Made by a program: the position numbers and the translations under genes
Source of the DNA: Emticicia sp965283955
GTDB taxonomy: Bacteria; Bacteroidota; Bacteroidia; Cytophagales; Spirosomataceae
DNA length: 64,000 nucleotides
Assembly: GCA_965283955.1 (NCBI GenBank)
Contig: CBDIQW010000001.1
Location: 4,402,001 to 4,466,000, forward strand
Direction of reading: 5' to 3'
Shown here: positions 30,380 through 41,000 of the stretch, piece after piece
Layout of the letters: the number at the start of each line of letters is the position of its first letter
Position numbering within the stretch: position 1 is the stretch's first letter
The notes under the pieces: model-generated
What the model saw: only the letters and a program-made list of their open reading frames with translations
Told to the model about the DNA's origin: nothing
Database searches by the model: none

Positions 30380-31480
30380 TTATTTCAAACCAACTACCTT
30401 GAAATAGGCTGGTTTTGGTTGGTTGCTTCTGTCGAAAAGTAATGGGTAACTTGTGCGTCCACGTACTGGCCAGTTATTCAGCCAGCTATCGCCGTCGTTT
30501 ACACCCCAGAAGGTTACTCTTGTAACTTTGTCTTTGTGTTTCAAGAATAACTTAAATAGGGCTTCGTAGTCGTCAGCAAGTTGTTTTTGGATATTTTCGG
30601 GCAAACCATTTGTGTATGGATTCATATCAGGGCTATTGGCCATTCTTTGACCAACATCAGCACCTTGAAAATCTCTTTTCAAAACTTCGATATCCAATTC
30701 AGTAAACATTACCTTCAAGCCAAGTGCCGAATATTCAAGAATACTCTCTTCAATATCTTTCAAAGGAATTTTTCCTAAATGCCAGTGTCCTTGAATACCC
30801 ACGCCGTCAATTCTTGCACCTGATTCTTGAATTTTTTTGATTAACTTAATACAGCCTGCACGTTTGGCGGGTTGTTCGTTGTTGTAGTCATTGTAATACA
30901 ATTCGGTATTGGGCGATGCTTCTTGTGCTAATTTAAAGGCATCGGCCAAATAACCTTCGCCCAAATGTTTCAAGAAAACTGAATTACGGAGCGTTCCATC
31001 TTCGTTAAGGGCTTCGTTTACCACATCCCATGAGAAAACTTTTCCTTTGTAGCGACCTGCTACGGTTTTGATATGGTCAGTAAAGAACGTGCGAATTGAA
31101 TCGCTGCTTTTGATTCCTCTGATAAAGTTGGGTAATTGGCTATGCCAAATTAAAGTATGACCATTGATTTTGATATTGTTTTTCTTGCCATATTCTACCA
31201 GTTTGTCAGCCATTGTGAAGTCGTAAGTATCCCATTTTGGGTGGATCAATGCCGATTTCATAATATTTTCGGGCGTAGCAGCATTAAATTGCTTCTTAAT
31301 AAGGTCGTTTACTGCAGCATCTTTTTCGTCAATCTGAGAATTATTGAGAGCTGTACCAATTAAAAAGTCTTTTTTGAAGGCATCCTTTAATGATACTGGA
31401 TTATCATTTGACGTTTGAAAAGTGAAGTTTGAGAATAAGATTACTCCTAAGACTAATGTAATAATTGAAATGTGTTTCAT
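30380..31480 (-). CDS. GH10 endo-1,4-beta-xylanase, single-domain
   Basis: A 366-residue secreted xylanase with an N-terminal hydrophobic export signal (residues 1-21). The GH10 barrel is complete: INGHTLIWHSQLP (106-117), the acid/base E156 in WDVVNEAL, YYNDYNNE (195-202), VGIQGHWHL and the nucleophile E261 in FTELDIEV, then TFWGVNDGDSWL. It has no binding module, in contrast to the xylanase at 16056, so it probably works on soluble oligosaccharides. Its upstream region is odd: an intrinsic terminator lies 51 bases before the start and an operator-like palindrome about 310 bases before it. Confidence 0.94.
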   Translation of the reverse strand: MKHISIITLVLGVILFSNFTFQTSNDNPVSLKDAFKKDFLIGTALNNSQIDEKDAAVNDLIKKQFNAATPENIMKSALIHPKWDTYDFTMADKLVEYGKKNNIKINGHTLIWHSQLPNFIRGIKSSDSIRTFFTDHIKTVAGRYKGKVFSWDVVNEALNEDGTLRNSVFLKHLGEGYLADAFKLAQEASPNTELYYNDYNNEQPAKRAGCIKLIKKIQESGARIDGVGIQGHWHLGKIPLKDIEESILEYSALGLKVMFTELDIEVLKRDFQGADVGQRMANSPDMNPYTNGLPENIQKQLADDYEALFKLFLKHKDKVTRVTFWGVNDGDSWLNNWPVRGRTSYPLLFDRSNQPKPAYFKVVGLK

Positions 31481-31530
31481 CGGGTTTACTATTTATTTCG
31501 AAGTTAAAAATGACACCTTTTAGAGTTTTA

Positions 31531-31566
31531 GAAAAAATCTAACGTCCGTAAATTACAGACGTTAGA
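31531..31566 (-). terminator. Terminator or attenuator in the leader of the GH10 gene
   Basis: On the - strand a perfect 9-bp stem TCTAACGTC / GACGTTAGA (31538-31566) is followed by TTTTTTC, a textbook intrinsic terminator, 51 bases before the xylanase ATG on the same strand. The operon ending at 32045 already has its own terminator, so this one either ends a short transcript or attenuates the xylanase mRNA. Confidence 0.75.
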
Positions 31567-31792
31567 CTGAGCATGAAACAAAACTTTACTTTTAACCTAA
31601 TTATTATTTTGTCAAAATATATCATTTGACTTGTATTTTAGTCGCTCATTGGTTTGCATACGCTTGTTTGTCGGAGTATCAACTTTATGTGAAAAATACA
31701 ATTTTCAGTACAGAAACTTCAATTGATACATTTGAGCGTATTTGAATTCATTGAGCGAATCTAAGGGTAGAAATTGAAAAAGCAAATAAAAA

Positions 31793-31807
31793 GTGTCATT
31801 TTGACAC
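31793..31807 (-). promoter_or_regulatory. Palindromic operator candidate upstream of the GH10 xylanase
   Basis: GTGTCATTTTGACAC is a perfect match to GTGTCA-N3-TGACAC. On the - strand it continues TTTTTATTTG, closely like the site before the third SusC. A right half-site with the same extension (TGACACCTTTTA) is at 31511-31522. The rest of the 564-base gap 31481-32044 is AT-rich with no convincing gene. Confidence 0.7.
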
Positions 31808-32000
31808 GTAATATAAATTGAAAACAATCGGGATCGTTTCCGATAGGTGAATTACTCAGAAAAATACCTAATTCTCGATGTTTATTTTGTATGCTTGAGA
31901 ACTTTTCTTTTGTTGAAAATTTTAAAAATGTAGATTTTTGTTTTTTTAAAACTAAGAATAGTACAAAAAAATCTGTTTAATCATCAACAAAATATGGGTT

Positions 32001-32035
32001 AGTAAAAAGAGTTAATAGATTTTGCTAACTCTTTT
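32001..32035 (-). terminator. Terminator of the third SusC/SusD and sugar-acid operon
   Basis: AAAAGAGTTA (32005-32014) pairs with TAACTCTTTT (32026-32035), an 11-base loop apart; on the - strand the stem runs into a T tract. It lies 10 bases after the FAH-family gene ends. Confidence 0.8.
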
Positions 32036-32044
32036 ATGAAAGCA

Positions 32045-32877
32045 TTATTCAACAAAATTGCTAAGAGTACCAATGCCTTCGATTGTGATATGTATCGTGT
32101 CTCCTTTTTCTAAAGTAAAATCGTCAGGTGGAACAATTCCTGTGCCCGTCATTAGAAAAGTACCGTATTTGAAAGTACATTCAAAAGTAAGGTATTCAAC
32201 GAGTTCGGTCAGTTCTCTTTTCATTTGGTTAAGCTTGGTCGCTTGCTCGAAAACAATGTTTGAACTTCTCACAATTTGAAGTTTTATTTCGGTTTCTTTT
32301 GAAATCGGTTCTTCCATTACTAAGATACAAGGTCCGATTGCTGCACTTTTATCATAAGATTTAGCTTGCGGCAGATACAAAGGATTTTCGCCTTCAATAT
32401 CTCGTGAACTCATGTCATTGCCAACGGCATAACCCGCAATTTGTCCGATAGAATTGACAAAAAGTGTTAGTTCAGGTTCAGGAACGTTCCACTTGGAATC
32501 TCGTCTAATTTTTACACCTTCTCCATGCCCAACTGTTCGGCCAGCGGTTGCCTTAAAAAATATTTCTGGACGCTCTGCATCATACACTCTATCATAAAAA
32601 TCACCACCACCTGCATCTTTCGATTCTTCCATACGAGCGGTTTTACTTCTCAAATAAGTTACGCCCGAAGCCCAAACTTCTTGCGAAACTGAATTGGAGC
32701 TAATAATGTTTTTTCTAAATCTGGTTTTTGTTTAGCATTCTTTGACTCAATGGCTTGTTTTAAGAACTGAAATAAATTTGGCTGATTGACAAGTGCATCG
32801 AAACTTAATTCTTTAAATGAATAGTAATTGTTATTGTCTTCAACTAATGGTCCTGAGGTTGTATTGTAAATTTTCAT
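32045..32877 (-). CDS. FAH-family protein resembling 2-dehydro-3-deoxy-D-arabinonate dehydratase, one frame break
   Basis: No signal peptide, so cytoplasmic. The C-terminal fumarylacetoacetate-hydrolase fold holds YDAERPEIFFKATAGR, NVPEPELTLFVNS, GNDMSSRDIEGENPLYLPQAK and LMTGTGIVPPDDF. The first and third of these match the branch that includes the pentonate-pathway dehydratase KdaD, which turns 2-keto-3-deoxypentonate into 2-oxoglutarate semialdehyde; related hydrolases are possible. The frame breaks near 32690-32693: one extra T gives ISVSQEVWASGVTYLRSK, joining the 72-residue N-terminal piece to the rest. It is last in an operon with a dehydratase-type enolase and an RraA-like protein. 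Confidence 0.8.
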
Positions 32878-32899
32878 TAATATTTTGATTGTTTTTGAG

Positions 32900-32928
32900 T
32901 CAAATAGGAAAGTTTCTTTCCTATTTGA
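32900..32928. other. Intra-operon hairpin between the dehydratase and FAH-family genes
   Basis: A perfect 13-bp stem TCAAATAGGAAAG / CTTTCCTATTTGA with a three-base loop fills most of the 69-base spacer. On the - strand it is not followed by T, so it is more likely an mRNA-processing or stability element than a terminator. Confidence 0.6.
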
Positions 32929-32946
32929 TGAGATTTAATTTTTTTA

Positions 32947-34221
32947 TTATTCAAAGAATGGAATTCCTGGAGTTGCATATTTTTTCATTCCTTCTTCGTT
33001 GATTTCTACACCAATACCTGGTACATCACGTACTTTGATAAAACCATTTTTCTCAACCATTTCGCCCTCAAATTTTACTATTTCTTTATACATTGGCTCC
33101 TTATGGAAGTAAATTTGCCATTCCATAATCATAAAGTTTGGTACAGATGCACACACATGGGCACAAGCCATTGCTCCCAAATACGAAGCCACCATGTGTG
33201 GAGCAAACGGAACATAATAGAGATTTGCGAGATTTGCAATACGCTGTCCTTCGCCCAAACCACCACATTTTTGCAAGTCAGGCATGATGATATCTACTGC
33301 ACCTTTTTCGAGCAAAGGTCGGAAGCCATACGCTAAATAATGGTTTTCGCCCGCACAAATAGGTGTTGAAGTAGAATCTGTTATTTTTTTGTAGGCGTCA
33401 ACATTTTCGGCAGGAACTGGTTCTTCGAGCCACATTAGATTTAGTGGTTCAAGAATTTTAGCTGCTCTTTCGCCTGTTATGGCATCGTATCGGCCGTGCA
33501 TATCGGCACAAATATCTATTTTATTCCCGACCTCTTTACGTGCTGCTGCCATTTGGTCGTACATACGTTGTAGTTCAGGCTGACTTGCAGTCCAATTAAA
33601 GCGGTCGTATTTGTTGGGGTCGTTGGCTTGGTCTAAGTCAAATTTTACTGCCGTAAAGCCCATATCAACAGCCTCACGTGCGGCTTTGGCGAAATCTTCT
33701 GGTTTTGGAAGTTGATTTTGATAAAGTGCCGTATCCATATAAACCCTTATGCTATCTCTGAATTTTCCACCTAAAAGCTGGTAAACGGGTACACCAAGTG
33801 CTTTTCCAGCAATGTCCCAAAGGGCGGTTTCAACGGCTGTAAGTACGGCTACAAACATACCAGATTGAGCCCCTTCAAAAAAACCTGATTTACGGATTTG
33901 CTCAAATAAACGATTGACATTCAATGGATTTTGCCCTTTTAAGCGTTGCCCCATAGATTTTACGAGGTGATACGTTCCAGGTGTTGCATCTACACCTTCT
34001 CCATGCCCAATGATGTCTTGATTGGTATATATTTTTACGAATAAGCTATGTCCACCACGAATATAACCAGCTTTTAAATCAGTTATTTTTAAATCGGATG
34101 GTGCAGAACTTTTTGGTGCTTTATCAATTGCTTTTACATATTCGTTGCCGAATGATGAAAACGAACTGGCCGCAAATGCAGAGCTAACGGCCGCTTTTTG
34201 GAAAAAATTTCTTCTATTCAC
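32947..34221 (-). CDS. Tat-exported enolase-superfamily sugar-acid dehydratase
   Basis: A 424-residue mandelate racemase/muconate lactonizing-type protein. The N-terminus MNRRNFFQKAAVSSAFAASSF fits a twin-arginine signal (RRNFFQK), so it probably acts in the periplasm. The enolase barrel has the metal ligands in DICADMHG, LEEPVP and GENHYL, and a catalytic His in APHMVAS. These enzymes dehydrate aldonic or uronic acids to 2-keto-3-deoxy acids; the substrate cannot be named, though xylonate, arabinonate or galactonate types are nearest by pattern. The gene is 69 bases before the FAH-family gene and 256 bases after the RraA-like gene, with nothing recognisable in that gap. Confidence 0.85.
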   Translation of the reverse strand: MNRRNFFQKAAVSSAFAASSFSSFGNEYVKAIDKAPKSSAPSDLKITDLKAGYIRGGHSLFVKIYTNQDIIGHGEGVDATPGTYHLVKSMGQRLKGQNPLNVNRLFEQIRKSGFFEGAQSGMFVAVLTAVETALWDIAGKALGVPVYQLLGGKFRDSIRVYMDTALYQNQLPKPEDFAKAAREAVDMGFTAVKFDLDQANDPNKYDRFNWTASQPELQRMYDQMAAARKEVGNKIDICADMHGRYDAITGERAAKILEPLNLMWLEEPVPAENVDAYKKITDSTSTPICAGENHYLAYGFRPLLEKGAVDIIMPDLQKCGGLGEGQRIANLANLYYVPFAPHMVASYLGAMACAHVCASVPNFMIMEWQIYFHKEPMYKEIVKFEGEMVEKNGFIKVRDVPGIGVEINEEGMKKYATPGIPFFE

Positions 34222-34477
34222 TTTGGTAAATGATGTTTTATGAGGAAAACCTCGTTTGATTGAATAAATATTGTCTAATTGGTAGTGTTTAGAAAATTTA
34301 GTTTTGTGTAGTTTTTTTTACCACAGAGGAAAAAGAGGTATTACTAATATATAAAACTATATTTTCAGAACAGTAAATTTAAAACACTTACTATAAGCCA
34401 ATTATGGCTCAAAGCAAATATAGGGTAGGTTTAAAGTTTACTCGTAAATCGTAATTCGATTCATTCGTAAATTCTTC

Positions 34478-35424
34478 TTACCAAGTTCTTTCTTTCAAGA
34501 TTTCTTGGATTTGTTCGGGAGCAACAGGCAATTCGTTGATGTGTTCTTTGAGCCATTGAGAAAAATCTTTTTCAATATCTGCCGACCAACGAGTATCAAT
34601 CTGACCAGTGGTATATTTTCCTTCTTTCAGACGTTGATGGCTGAATTTATCTCTCAAACGAACTACTTCTGATGATTTTACGACGTCTTCGGCCAAATGA
34701 GGCGGAATAAATATTACGCCACCATCACGCCCAAGTACTACATCGCCTGGCATACAGGTTGCATCACCAATTTTGGTTGGTTGATTGATTCCAACTAAAG
34801 TTGTATTCAGTCCACCAGGTTGAGTGGGTGAATTTAAATGGTGACTTGGATGATAACTTCTAAAAAATGAGGTAAATCCACCAATTTCTTTTAAGCCACT
34901 TATATCTCTGATTGCACCTTCGTAAACGATACCGTTTCCTGTGCGATTAAAAATAGCATTTCCGAGATTATCGCCGATGGTTGGTCATCTTCATAGGCAT
35001 TAAATTGGTCAACTACATAGACATCTCTTTTTACAAGAGTTTCAATAACCCAAGTGTTTTGAGCTTTCAAGCGGCCGTCTTGCTTTGTGCCTTTTTCGTC
35101 AATGGCAATTTGAATATCTGGTCGGCCTGGCATAAAAATGGCAGTTACGGCACGTCCAACCAAAATACTATCTGGGTTAATGGTTTGCCAATTACCTACA
35201 TATTGATGACGATAGTTTTTATTTCGTAATACTGCCCAAGCTTCTTCGTGAGTAACTTTTTTCATACGATTCAGAATAGCATCTGATACTTTTGGGCGGC
35301 CATCGGCAAAACGCTCACCCTTCCATTCACGAGTTAGATGAAGTAAATAATCTTTTGATATTTGTTGAGCATTGAGCTGATAAACACCAAATAACAATAA
35401 GATTGCTAAAAAACTTTTTTTCAT
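34478..35424 (-). CDS. Exported RraA-like (HMG-aldolase-family) protein, one frame break
   Basis: ATG 35424 gives a Sec signal peptide (MKKSFLAILLLFGVYQLNAQ). The mature protein has the RraA/4-hydroxy-4-methyl-2-oxoglutarate aldolase fold: GRAVTAIFMPGRPDI, then TIGDNLGNAIFNRTG, VYEGAIRD and the late MPGDVVLGRDGGVIFIPP. Members cleave hydroxy-keto acids or are catalytically silent regulators; GDNL and the RD pair fit the metal-dependent aldolase type. The frame breaks near 34980 and the halves join without loss. It lies 37 bases after the BASS transporter gene. A periplasmic location for this fold is unusual. Confidence 0.8.
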
Positions 35425-35461
35425 AGTTTTGAGATTGGGGTTAATATAAAGAGTTGAGATT

Positions 35462-36403
35462 TTAATTTTCAATAAGTTTTTTTGGTTGTTTTTTACTCCA
35501 AAAATTGGCCAACATCGAACCTGTGATGTTCATCACTGGGCCAAAAATCGCTGGGGCCAGACCTGCCGTGGCAATTCTCCCCATTTCGTTGGCAAGTGCC
35601 GAAGCAAGTCCTGCATTTTGCATTCCAACTTCGAGCGATACAGCCCGTGCATCTTGCTCGTTTAGTTTTAATAGTTTTGCAAAAATGTATCCAAGCGAAT
35701 AACCAAAAATATTGTGAATAAAGACCACCAAGATTAGCAAAAATCCAACTGTTTTGAGTGCTGTTGCACCGCTTGCCGTTACTATTAAAATAATGTAGGC
35801 AATACCAAGCATCGAAAACACTGGTAAAATTTTATTGAATTTGGCAACTAAATTTGGGGCAATTTTATTGATAGCTAAACCTACGAAAATGGGTAAAAGT
35901 ACCATTTGTGCCATGTCCCAAAACATTTTTAAAAATTCTACTTCGATGAGTCCGCCACCAAGGATTTTCATCAAAAAAGGAGTCATCAAAGGAGCAATGA
36001 GTGTTGCTAAAGTGGTAATTGTGATAGATAGTGCCACATTTGCTTTGGCCATGAGTGCCATTACGTTTGATGCTAACCCGCTTGGGCTACTACCAATCAA
36101 AATTACACCAGCCGCAATTTCAGGCGGGAAATCAAATACTTTTGATAAACCCAAGCCCAAAAAAGGCATAATTGTAAATTGACAAACTAATCCAATGATT
36201 ACCTTTTTAGGAGATTTGAAGACTTCTGCAAAATCTTCTACGGTCATGGTTGCTCCCATGCCGAGCATAATTATCTGTAAAACGGGTTTAATAAATGTAT
36301 TGAGTTTTACGCTGAAAACCGTACTAAATGTTTCAGGGAAATGATAGCCTATAATTACGAGTAGTATAATACTTAGTGTGTACCAATAATCTTTTAATTT
36401 CAT
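35462..36403 (-). CDS. BASS-family sodium-coupled organic-acid transporter
   Basis: A 313-residue inner-membrane protein with about nine or ten membrane segments. The family signatures are LGMGATMTVEDF (47-58), GLVCQFTIMPFLG, ILIGSSPSGLASNVM and, near the end, SLEVGMQNAGLASALA with the paired sodium-site residues. BASS proteins move bile acids in animals and pyruvate, pantothenate or keto acids in bacteria and plastids. Between SusD and exported sugar-acid enzymes, uptake of a keto acid is the likeliest role; this is inference. Confidence 0.88.
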   Translation of the reverse strand: MKLKDYWYTLSIILLVIIGYHFPETFSTVFSVKLNTFIKPVLQIIMLGMGATMTVEDFAEVFKSPKKVIIGLVCQFTIMPFLGLGLSKVFDFPPEIAAGVILIGSSPSGLASNVMALMAKANVALSITITTLATLIAPLMTPFLMKILGGGLIEVEFLKMFWDMAQMVLLPIFVGLAINKIAPNLVAKFNKILPVFSMLGIAYIILIVTASGATALKTVGFLLILVVFIHNIFGYSLGYIFAKLLKLNEQDARAVSLEVGMQNAGLASALANEMGRIATAGLAPAIFGPVMNITGSMLANFWSKKQPKKLIEN

Positions 36404-36430
36404 CAGAATTGTATTGAAAATTGACTAATA

Positions 36431-36460
36431 TGGGGCTAAAGATGAAGATCCTTAACCCCA
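36431..36460 (-). terminator. Weak terminator-like hairpin after the third SusD
   Basis: TGGGGCTAAAGAT pairs imperfectly with ATCCTTAACCCCA around a four-base GAAG loop. On the - strand the tail is AT-rich but has no strong T run. It may lower expression of the downstream BASS-RraA-dehydratase genes relative to SusC/SusD. Confidence 0.45.
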
Positions 36461-36481
36461 CTTGTTAGAAATTAATTGACG

Positions 36482-38035
36482 CTATTGTTTATCCCAGAAA
36501 ACTCTGGTTGTGAGATTATCGGCTCCCATTCTGCCAACAGCTTTCTGATAATTCTCGTTATTTCTTGAAGATTCATCGTTAGGGTAAGCAAAACGTCGAG
36601 TAAATCCACCTTGTAGGTTATTATTATACCTATTTGGGCTTAATACGGGGAATCCGCTTCTTCTAAAATTAGCGAAAGACTCTGCACCATTACCCAATGA
36701 AGCAATCCAGTATTGTGTATTGATAAGTTCGAGGGCTTTACTATCATCGTACTTAACTTTTACATTTGATAAATAACCATTTTTTAAAGCAGAGGAAACA
36801 GCAGGATTTGATACATTTGGATACAACGAGTATTCGTCCATCGAAGCACTTACACCAGCTTCGTAGTATTCTTTCGCTGTTTGTGCATTTGTTAAGCCTG
36901 CTAACCAACCTCTTTGGGCTGCCTCGGCCAATAATAATTTAGTTTGAGCATTTGTCACATAGAATACCGGTGCTGTGGCACTACCAAATACTGAGTAATT
37001 GAGTTGTGAATAATTCTGTCCAGTACCTGCTGTTCCTCTATAACCAGTTACTTTCAGCACACTTGTTTGGTCGTACCCGACAGGAAAACCAAATTGTTTA
37101 ACTGCCGCAGTATCGGGTGCAAGTGCCAAAACTTGATTTGGGTCGGTATATTTGGCCGAAATATATTTCATACGTGGGTCATTGGTTGTTTTGAGTTGCT
37201 CAACAAATGGCTCAGCTAAGTAATAGAAATAGGGGTTTGTTCCTCTTGGACCAGCATTTAGCGGATTATTATAAATGGCATTGTAAACAATGTAAGCATT
37301 GTCGGAATTAGTTTGAATAACTCCCGCTCTGAATGCTTCTTGAACAATAGTTTTCGCCTTATTCTGGTCAATTTTAGAATATCTCATTCCGATTCTTAGA
37401 AGGAGCGAATTGCCGAGTTTTTTCCATTTATCTATTTGTTCAGTTGCGGCAAGTTTTCCGAAAAACAAATCTTCTTTTACCGCACCTTTCGAGGCGTCGA
37501 GAGCGGCCGTTGCTGCCTTTATTTCGTTGTAGATGTCTTCGTATATAACTTTATCTTCATCGTATTTAGGATAAAAAACTGCATCGAGATAAGCCTTACC
37601 CGCTTGGCTATAAGGTACATCTCCATAAGTATCTACAAGGGTCATAAAAATATATGATTTCCAGATACGTGACATATTATATAAATTACTCTTAGTAGCA
37701 TCGGCTTTGGTTAAACTAATGATTTGTTCGAGCAACTTTATTGGGCCAGGGTAGCTATTATTCCAACGAGGAGCATTGAAATTATCGTTGTCTTCATTAA
37801 AATTAAAACCAGCCGTAGCACCTGTATTGTAGGCATTCACAAATTGTTGAACAACCGTCTGTTCGCCTTCCCAAAAACCGCCATCGGTGGTGCGTTGAGC
37901 GTTTGTAAATAATAAGGCGGCATCTATTTTTGTGAGGGCATAAGGGTTTGTATTAATTTCTTTAAACCCATCATCGCACGATGAAATAGCAAAGGATGCA
38001 AAGAAAATGCTTGATATATAGATTAATTTTTTCAT
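36482..38035 (-). CDS. Third SusD-type lipoprotein (SusD/RagB-like)
   Basis: Glycan- or ligand-binding surface lipoprotein with lipobox FAISSC (C20), chosen from ATG 38035. FKEINTNPYALTKID and FTNAQRTTDGGFW at the N-terminus, and MSRIWKSYIFMTLVDTYGDVPYSQA around residues 110-135, match the SusD-like_2 branch. It is about 518 residues and intact. It follows its SusC partner by 18 bases. This branch often binds ligands other than classic starch-like glycans; the linked sugar-acid genes suggest an acidic sugar or oligosaccharide, which is inference. Confidence 0.9.
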   Translation of the reverse strand: MKKLIYISSIFFASFAISSCDDGFKEINTNPYALTKIDAALLFTNAQRTTDGGFWEGEQTVVQQFVNAYNTGATAGFNFNEDNDNFNAPRWNNSYPGPIKLLEQIISLTKADATKSNLYNMSRIWKSYIFMTLVDTYGDVPYSQAGKAYLDAVFYPKYDEDKVIYEDIYNEIKAATAALDASKGAVKEDLFFGKLAATEQIDKWKKLGNSLLLRIGMRYSKIDQNKAKTIVQEAFRAGVIQTNSDNAYIVYNAIYNNPLNAGPRGTNPYFYYLAEPFVEQLKTTNDPRMKYISAKYTDPNQVLALAPDTAAVKQFGFPVGYDQTSVLKVTGYRGTAGTGQNYSQLNYSVFGSATAPVFYVTNAQTKLLLAEAAQRGWLAGLTNAQTAKEYYEAGVSASMDEYSLYPNVSNPAVSSALKNGYLSNVKVKYDDSKALELINTQYWIASLGNGAESFANFRRSGFPVLSPNRYNNNLQGGFTRRFAYPNDESSRNNENYQKAVGRMGADNLTTRVFWDKQ

Positions 38036-38053
38036 TGGATTAACTTTCAATTT

Positions 38054-41000
38054 TTAGAATTTCACATTAAGATTAACACCGTAAGTACGAGTGGTAGGAA
38101 GAGAGGTTTGTTCGTATCCAACTCTCGAATCGCCCGAAGAAGCAAATGATTCTGGGTCTAAATCATCAATGTATTTTTTGATGATAAGTACATTTCTACA
38201 CGAAGCCGAGAGCGTCAAACCTTTGATAAATTTAACTTTTGAACTCAAAAATCTGGTAGCGTCGTAGTTGAGGGTAATGTTTCTTAATTTTATGAAATCA
38301 GATTTGAATAGGAATGGGTCGGCAATTTGTAGATTTCTATAATCGGTGTAGAAGAGTTGAGGGTCAACTTTAACCGTATTTTTTTCGCCATTTGCATAAA
38401 CACCTGGGAATAAAACTCCACCATCACGACCAACAAGAGATGCCTTCGTGTGCCCTTGTCTTAGACCGTTGAGTGCCGTTGAAGAGAGTACTTTTCCACC
38501 AGCTTTGTAGTCGATATGCACTAATAAACTGAGGTTTTTATAGCTAAAGGTATTATTCCAGCCACCAATAAACTTAGGTAATGCACTGCCAAAAAGTACA
38601 TCGGCTCCTTCACTGGCAAGAAGGCGTCCGTTTGTTCCTACTAAAATATCACCGTTTGCATTTCGACGGTAAGTTTTAGCAGCAAGCTGGTTAAGCGGTT
38701 GACCAACTTCATATACCAAACTTCCAAGAAATTCATTTCCACCAAAAGATGTCACGACAAGTCGATTCGTATTTGGTGCAAGCGATAAAACTTTTGTATT
38801 GTTGATGGCGGTATTAAAAGATGCTTTCCACATAAAGTTTGCGGTTTTTACGGGAACAACATCAAGCATAAATTCAAATCCTCTGTTTTGTAATGAACCA
38901 AGATTCAACGGTGTACCGTTATAACCCGAAGCATTCGATACCACTACTGTCAAGATTTGGTCTCTTGTTTGTTTATCATAGTAAGCCACATCGAGATTGA
39001 CCCTGCTCTTAAACATTTTCAATTCGATACCGATTTCTTTTTCACTAACACTAAATGGGCGAAGCAAAGGATTTGGACTATTTGTATTATTAATATTTCC
39101 CAACGGATAACCATTGAATGGATTTTGAAGAATACCGTAAGTCAGTAGCCCACTAAAAGCATTGATACCATTTGAGCTACCTACATCGGCATACGAACCT
39201 CTTAGTTTACCATAGTCGAGCCACGATACATCACGGAGTAATTCGGAGAATATAAAACTACCACTCACAGACGGGTAAAATGAACTATTATTTTGAGGAT
39301 TCAGCACCGAAAACCAATCTTTACGACCAGTCAAGTTTAAATAAACTAAGTCTTTGTAACCTAATTCGGCCAATCCATAGAGCGAATTTACTTGTTCGTT
39401 ATAAACACCAAACGTTTGAGATTTTGTGATACCATTTTCAATAGAATAGAGATCTTTCACGGTAAAGTCTGTTACGCTTTGGTCGAAAGTGCGATTACGA
39501 TTCGTGAAAATATTACCTCCAAAACTTGCATCAATTGAAAAATTACCCAATTCTTTGTTTCCTGCAAGCAAAAAATCCATATTCATCTGGCGGCCTGTAT
39601 TTGTATTTACGCCATAAGTACCATTGTAGCCAGTTCCTGCCTGATTCAGTAGTGTCGAAGTACCCACACCCGTTGGTAAGTTTTGTTCTAAAAACGTAAC
39701 CCCATAGTCCATATTAACACGGCCTTGAATATACAACCACTTCAAAATATCATACTTAACAGTTGCTGTACTCAAAAAGCGGTCTCTTTTGTTTTTGATA
39801 AATTGGCGGTCCATGATATAATATGGATTTATCAGCGTAGTCTGAAAGCCAGAAGTTTGTCTTTCAGTTCCGTTATCGGCCACTGCTTTTTCTTGCAAAA
39901 CATCAAGTCCTATTGAATTTGATAATCTATAAAGAAAATTAGGCGTGCCTACACCTTGAACACCCACTTGCGGTGGATTATTATTGATTTCGTTGGTGTA
40001 GTTGATATTGAAAGTCATTGATAGATTTTTACTAATGCTTTGATTAATACCAGCATTAAATATTTTTTTATGGTAGTTATTGTTCGGCGAAATCCCTAAG
40101 GCATCTTGATTTGAAAACGATGCCCTGAAACTGCCCGTTGCATTTCCACCCGAAAGAGCAATCGTATTAGTAAATGCACTACCATTTCTATAAAAATCTT
40201 TTATGCGATTCTTCGCAGGAAGGTAGGGTCTTGAAACGCCATCAAACTGAATAGTTGGCTGTCCATCATACTTAGCTCCCCAACCAAACTGCCCAGTTGT
40301 GATTGCTTGTCCTTGAGTCGTTGGTCGAACTCCTGCTTGCCCTTGCCCATATTCGTACTGAAAATCAGTAAAATCAAGTACTTCATCAGAAGCATAATTG
40401 GCCGAATATTCCACGCCAATTCCCGTATTTTTATTCCCGTTTTTGGTCGTGATGATGATTGCACCATTGGCTGCTCGTGAACCATATATGGCTGCTGCCG
40501 TTGCTCCTTTCAGTACGGTCATGCTCTCAACATCGTCGGGGTTAAACTGTTGCATATTATCACCCAAATCTATCGAGGCGTTTCCATTCGCTCCACGAGG
40601 CTCATTGATTCATCGGTAAGCCATTGATTACGATAAGTGGCGAATTGTTTGCACCAGCAAAAGCCGATTGTCCTCTTAAACGTATTTTGGTACTCGAACC
40701 TGCACCCGATGATGGGGGTGTAATATCTAAACCCGCTATTTTCCCTTCGAGCGATGTCATTATGTTTACTGTGCGATTTTGTTGAATCTCATTTACTTTG
40801 ACCGATTCGGCCGAATAACCTAATTTTTTAGATTCTTTCTTGATCCCCAGTGCCGTAACGATAACTTCTTCCAGATTTTGAGTGTCTTCTACCAAGCTTA
40901 TATCTAAGCTGGACATATTACCCACTTTTACTTCTTGAGAAATAAAACCAATAAAGCTAAAGACTAATGTTTCAGAGCTGGTGGCTTCAATCTTAAATTT

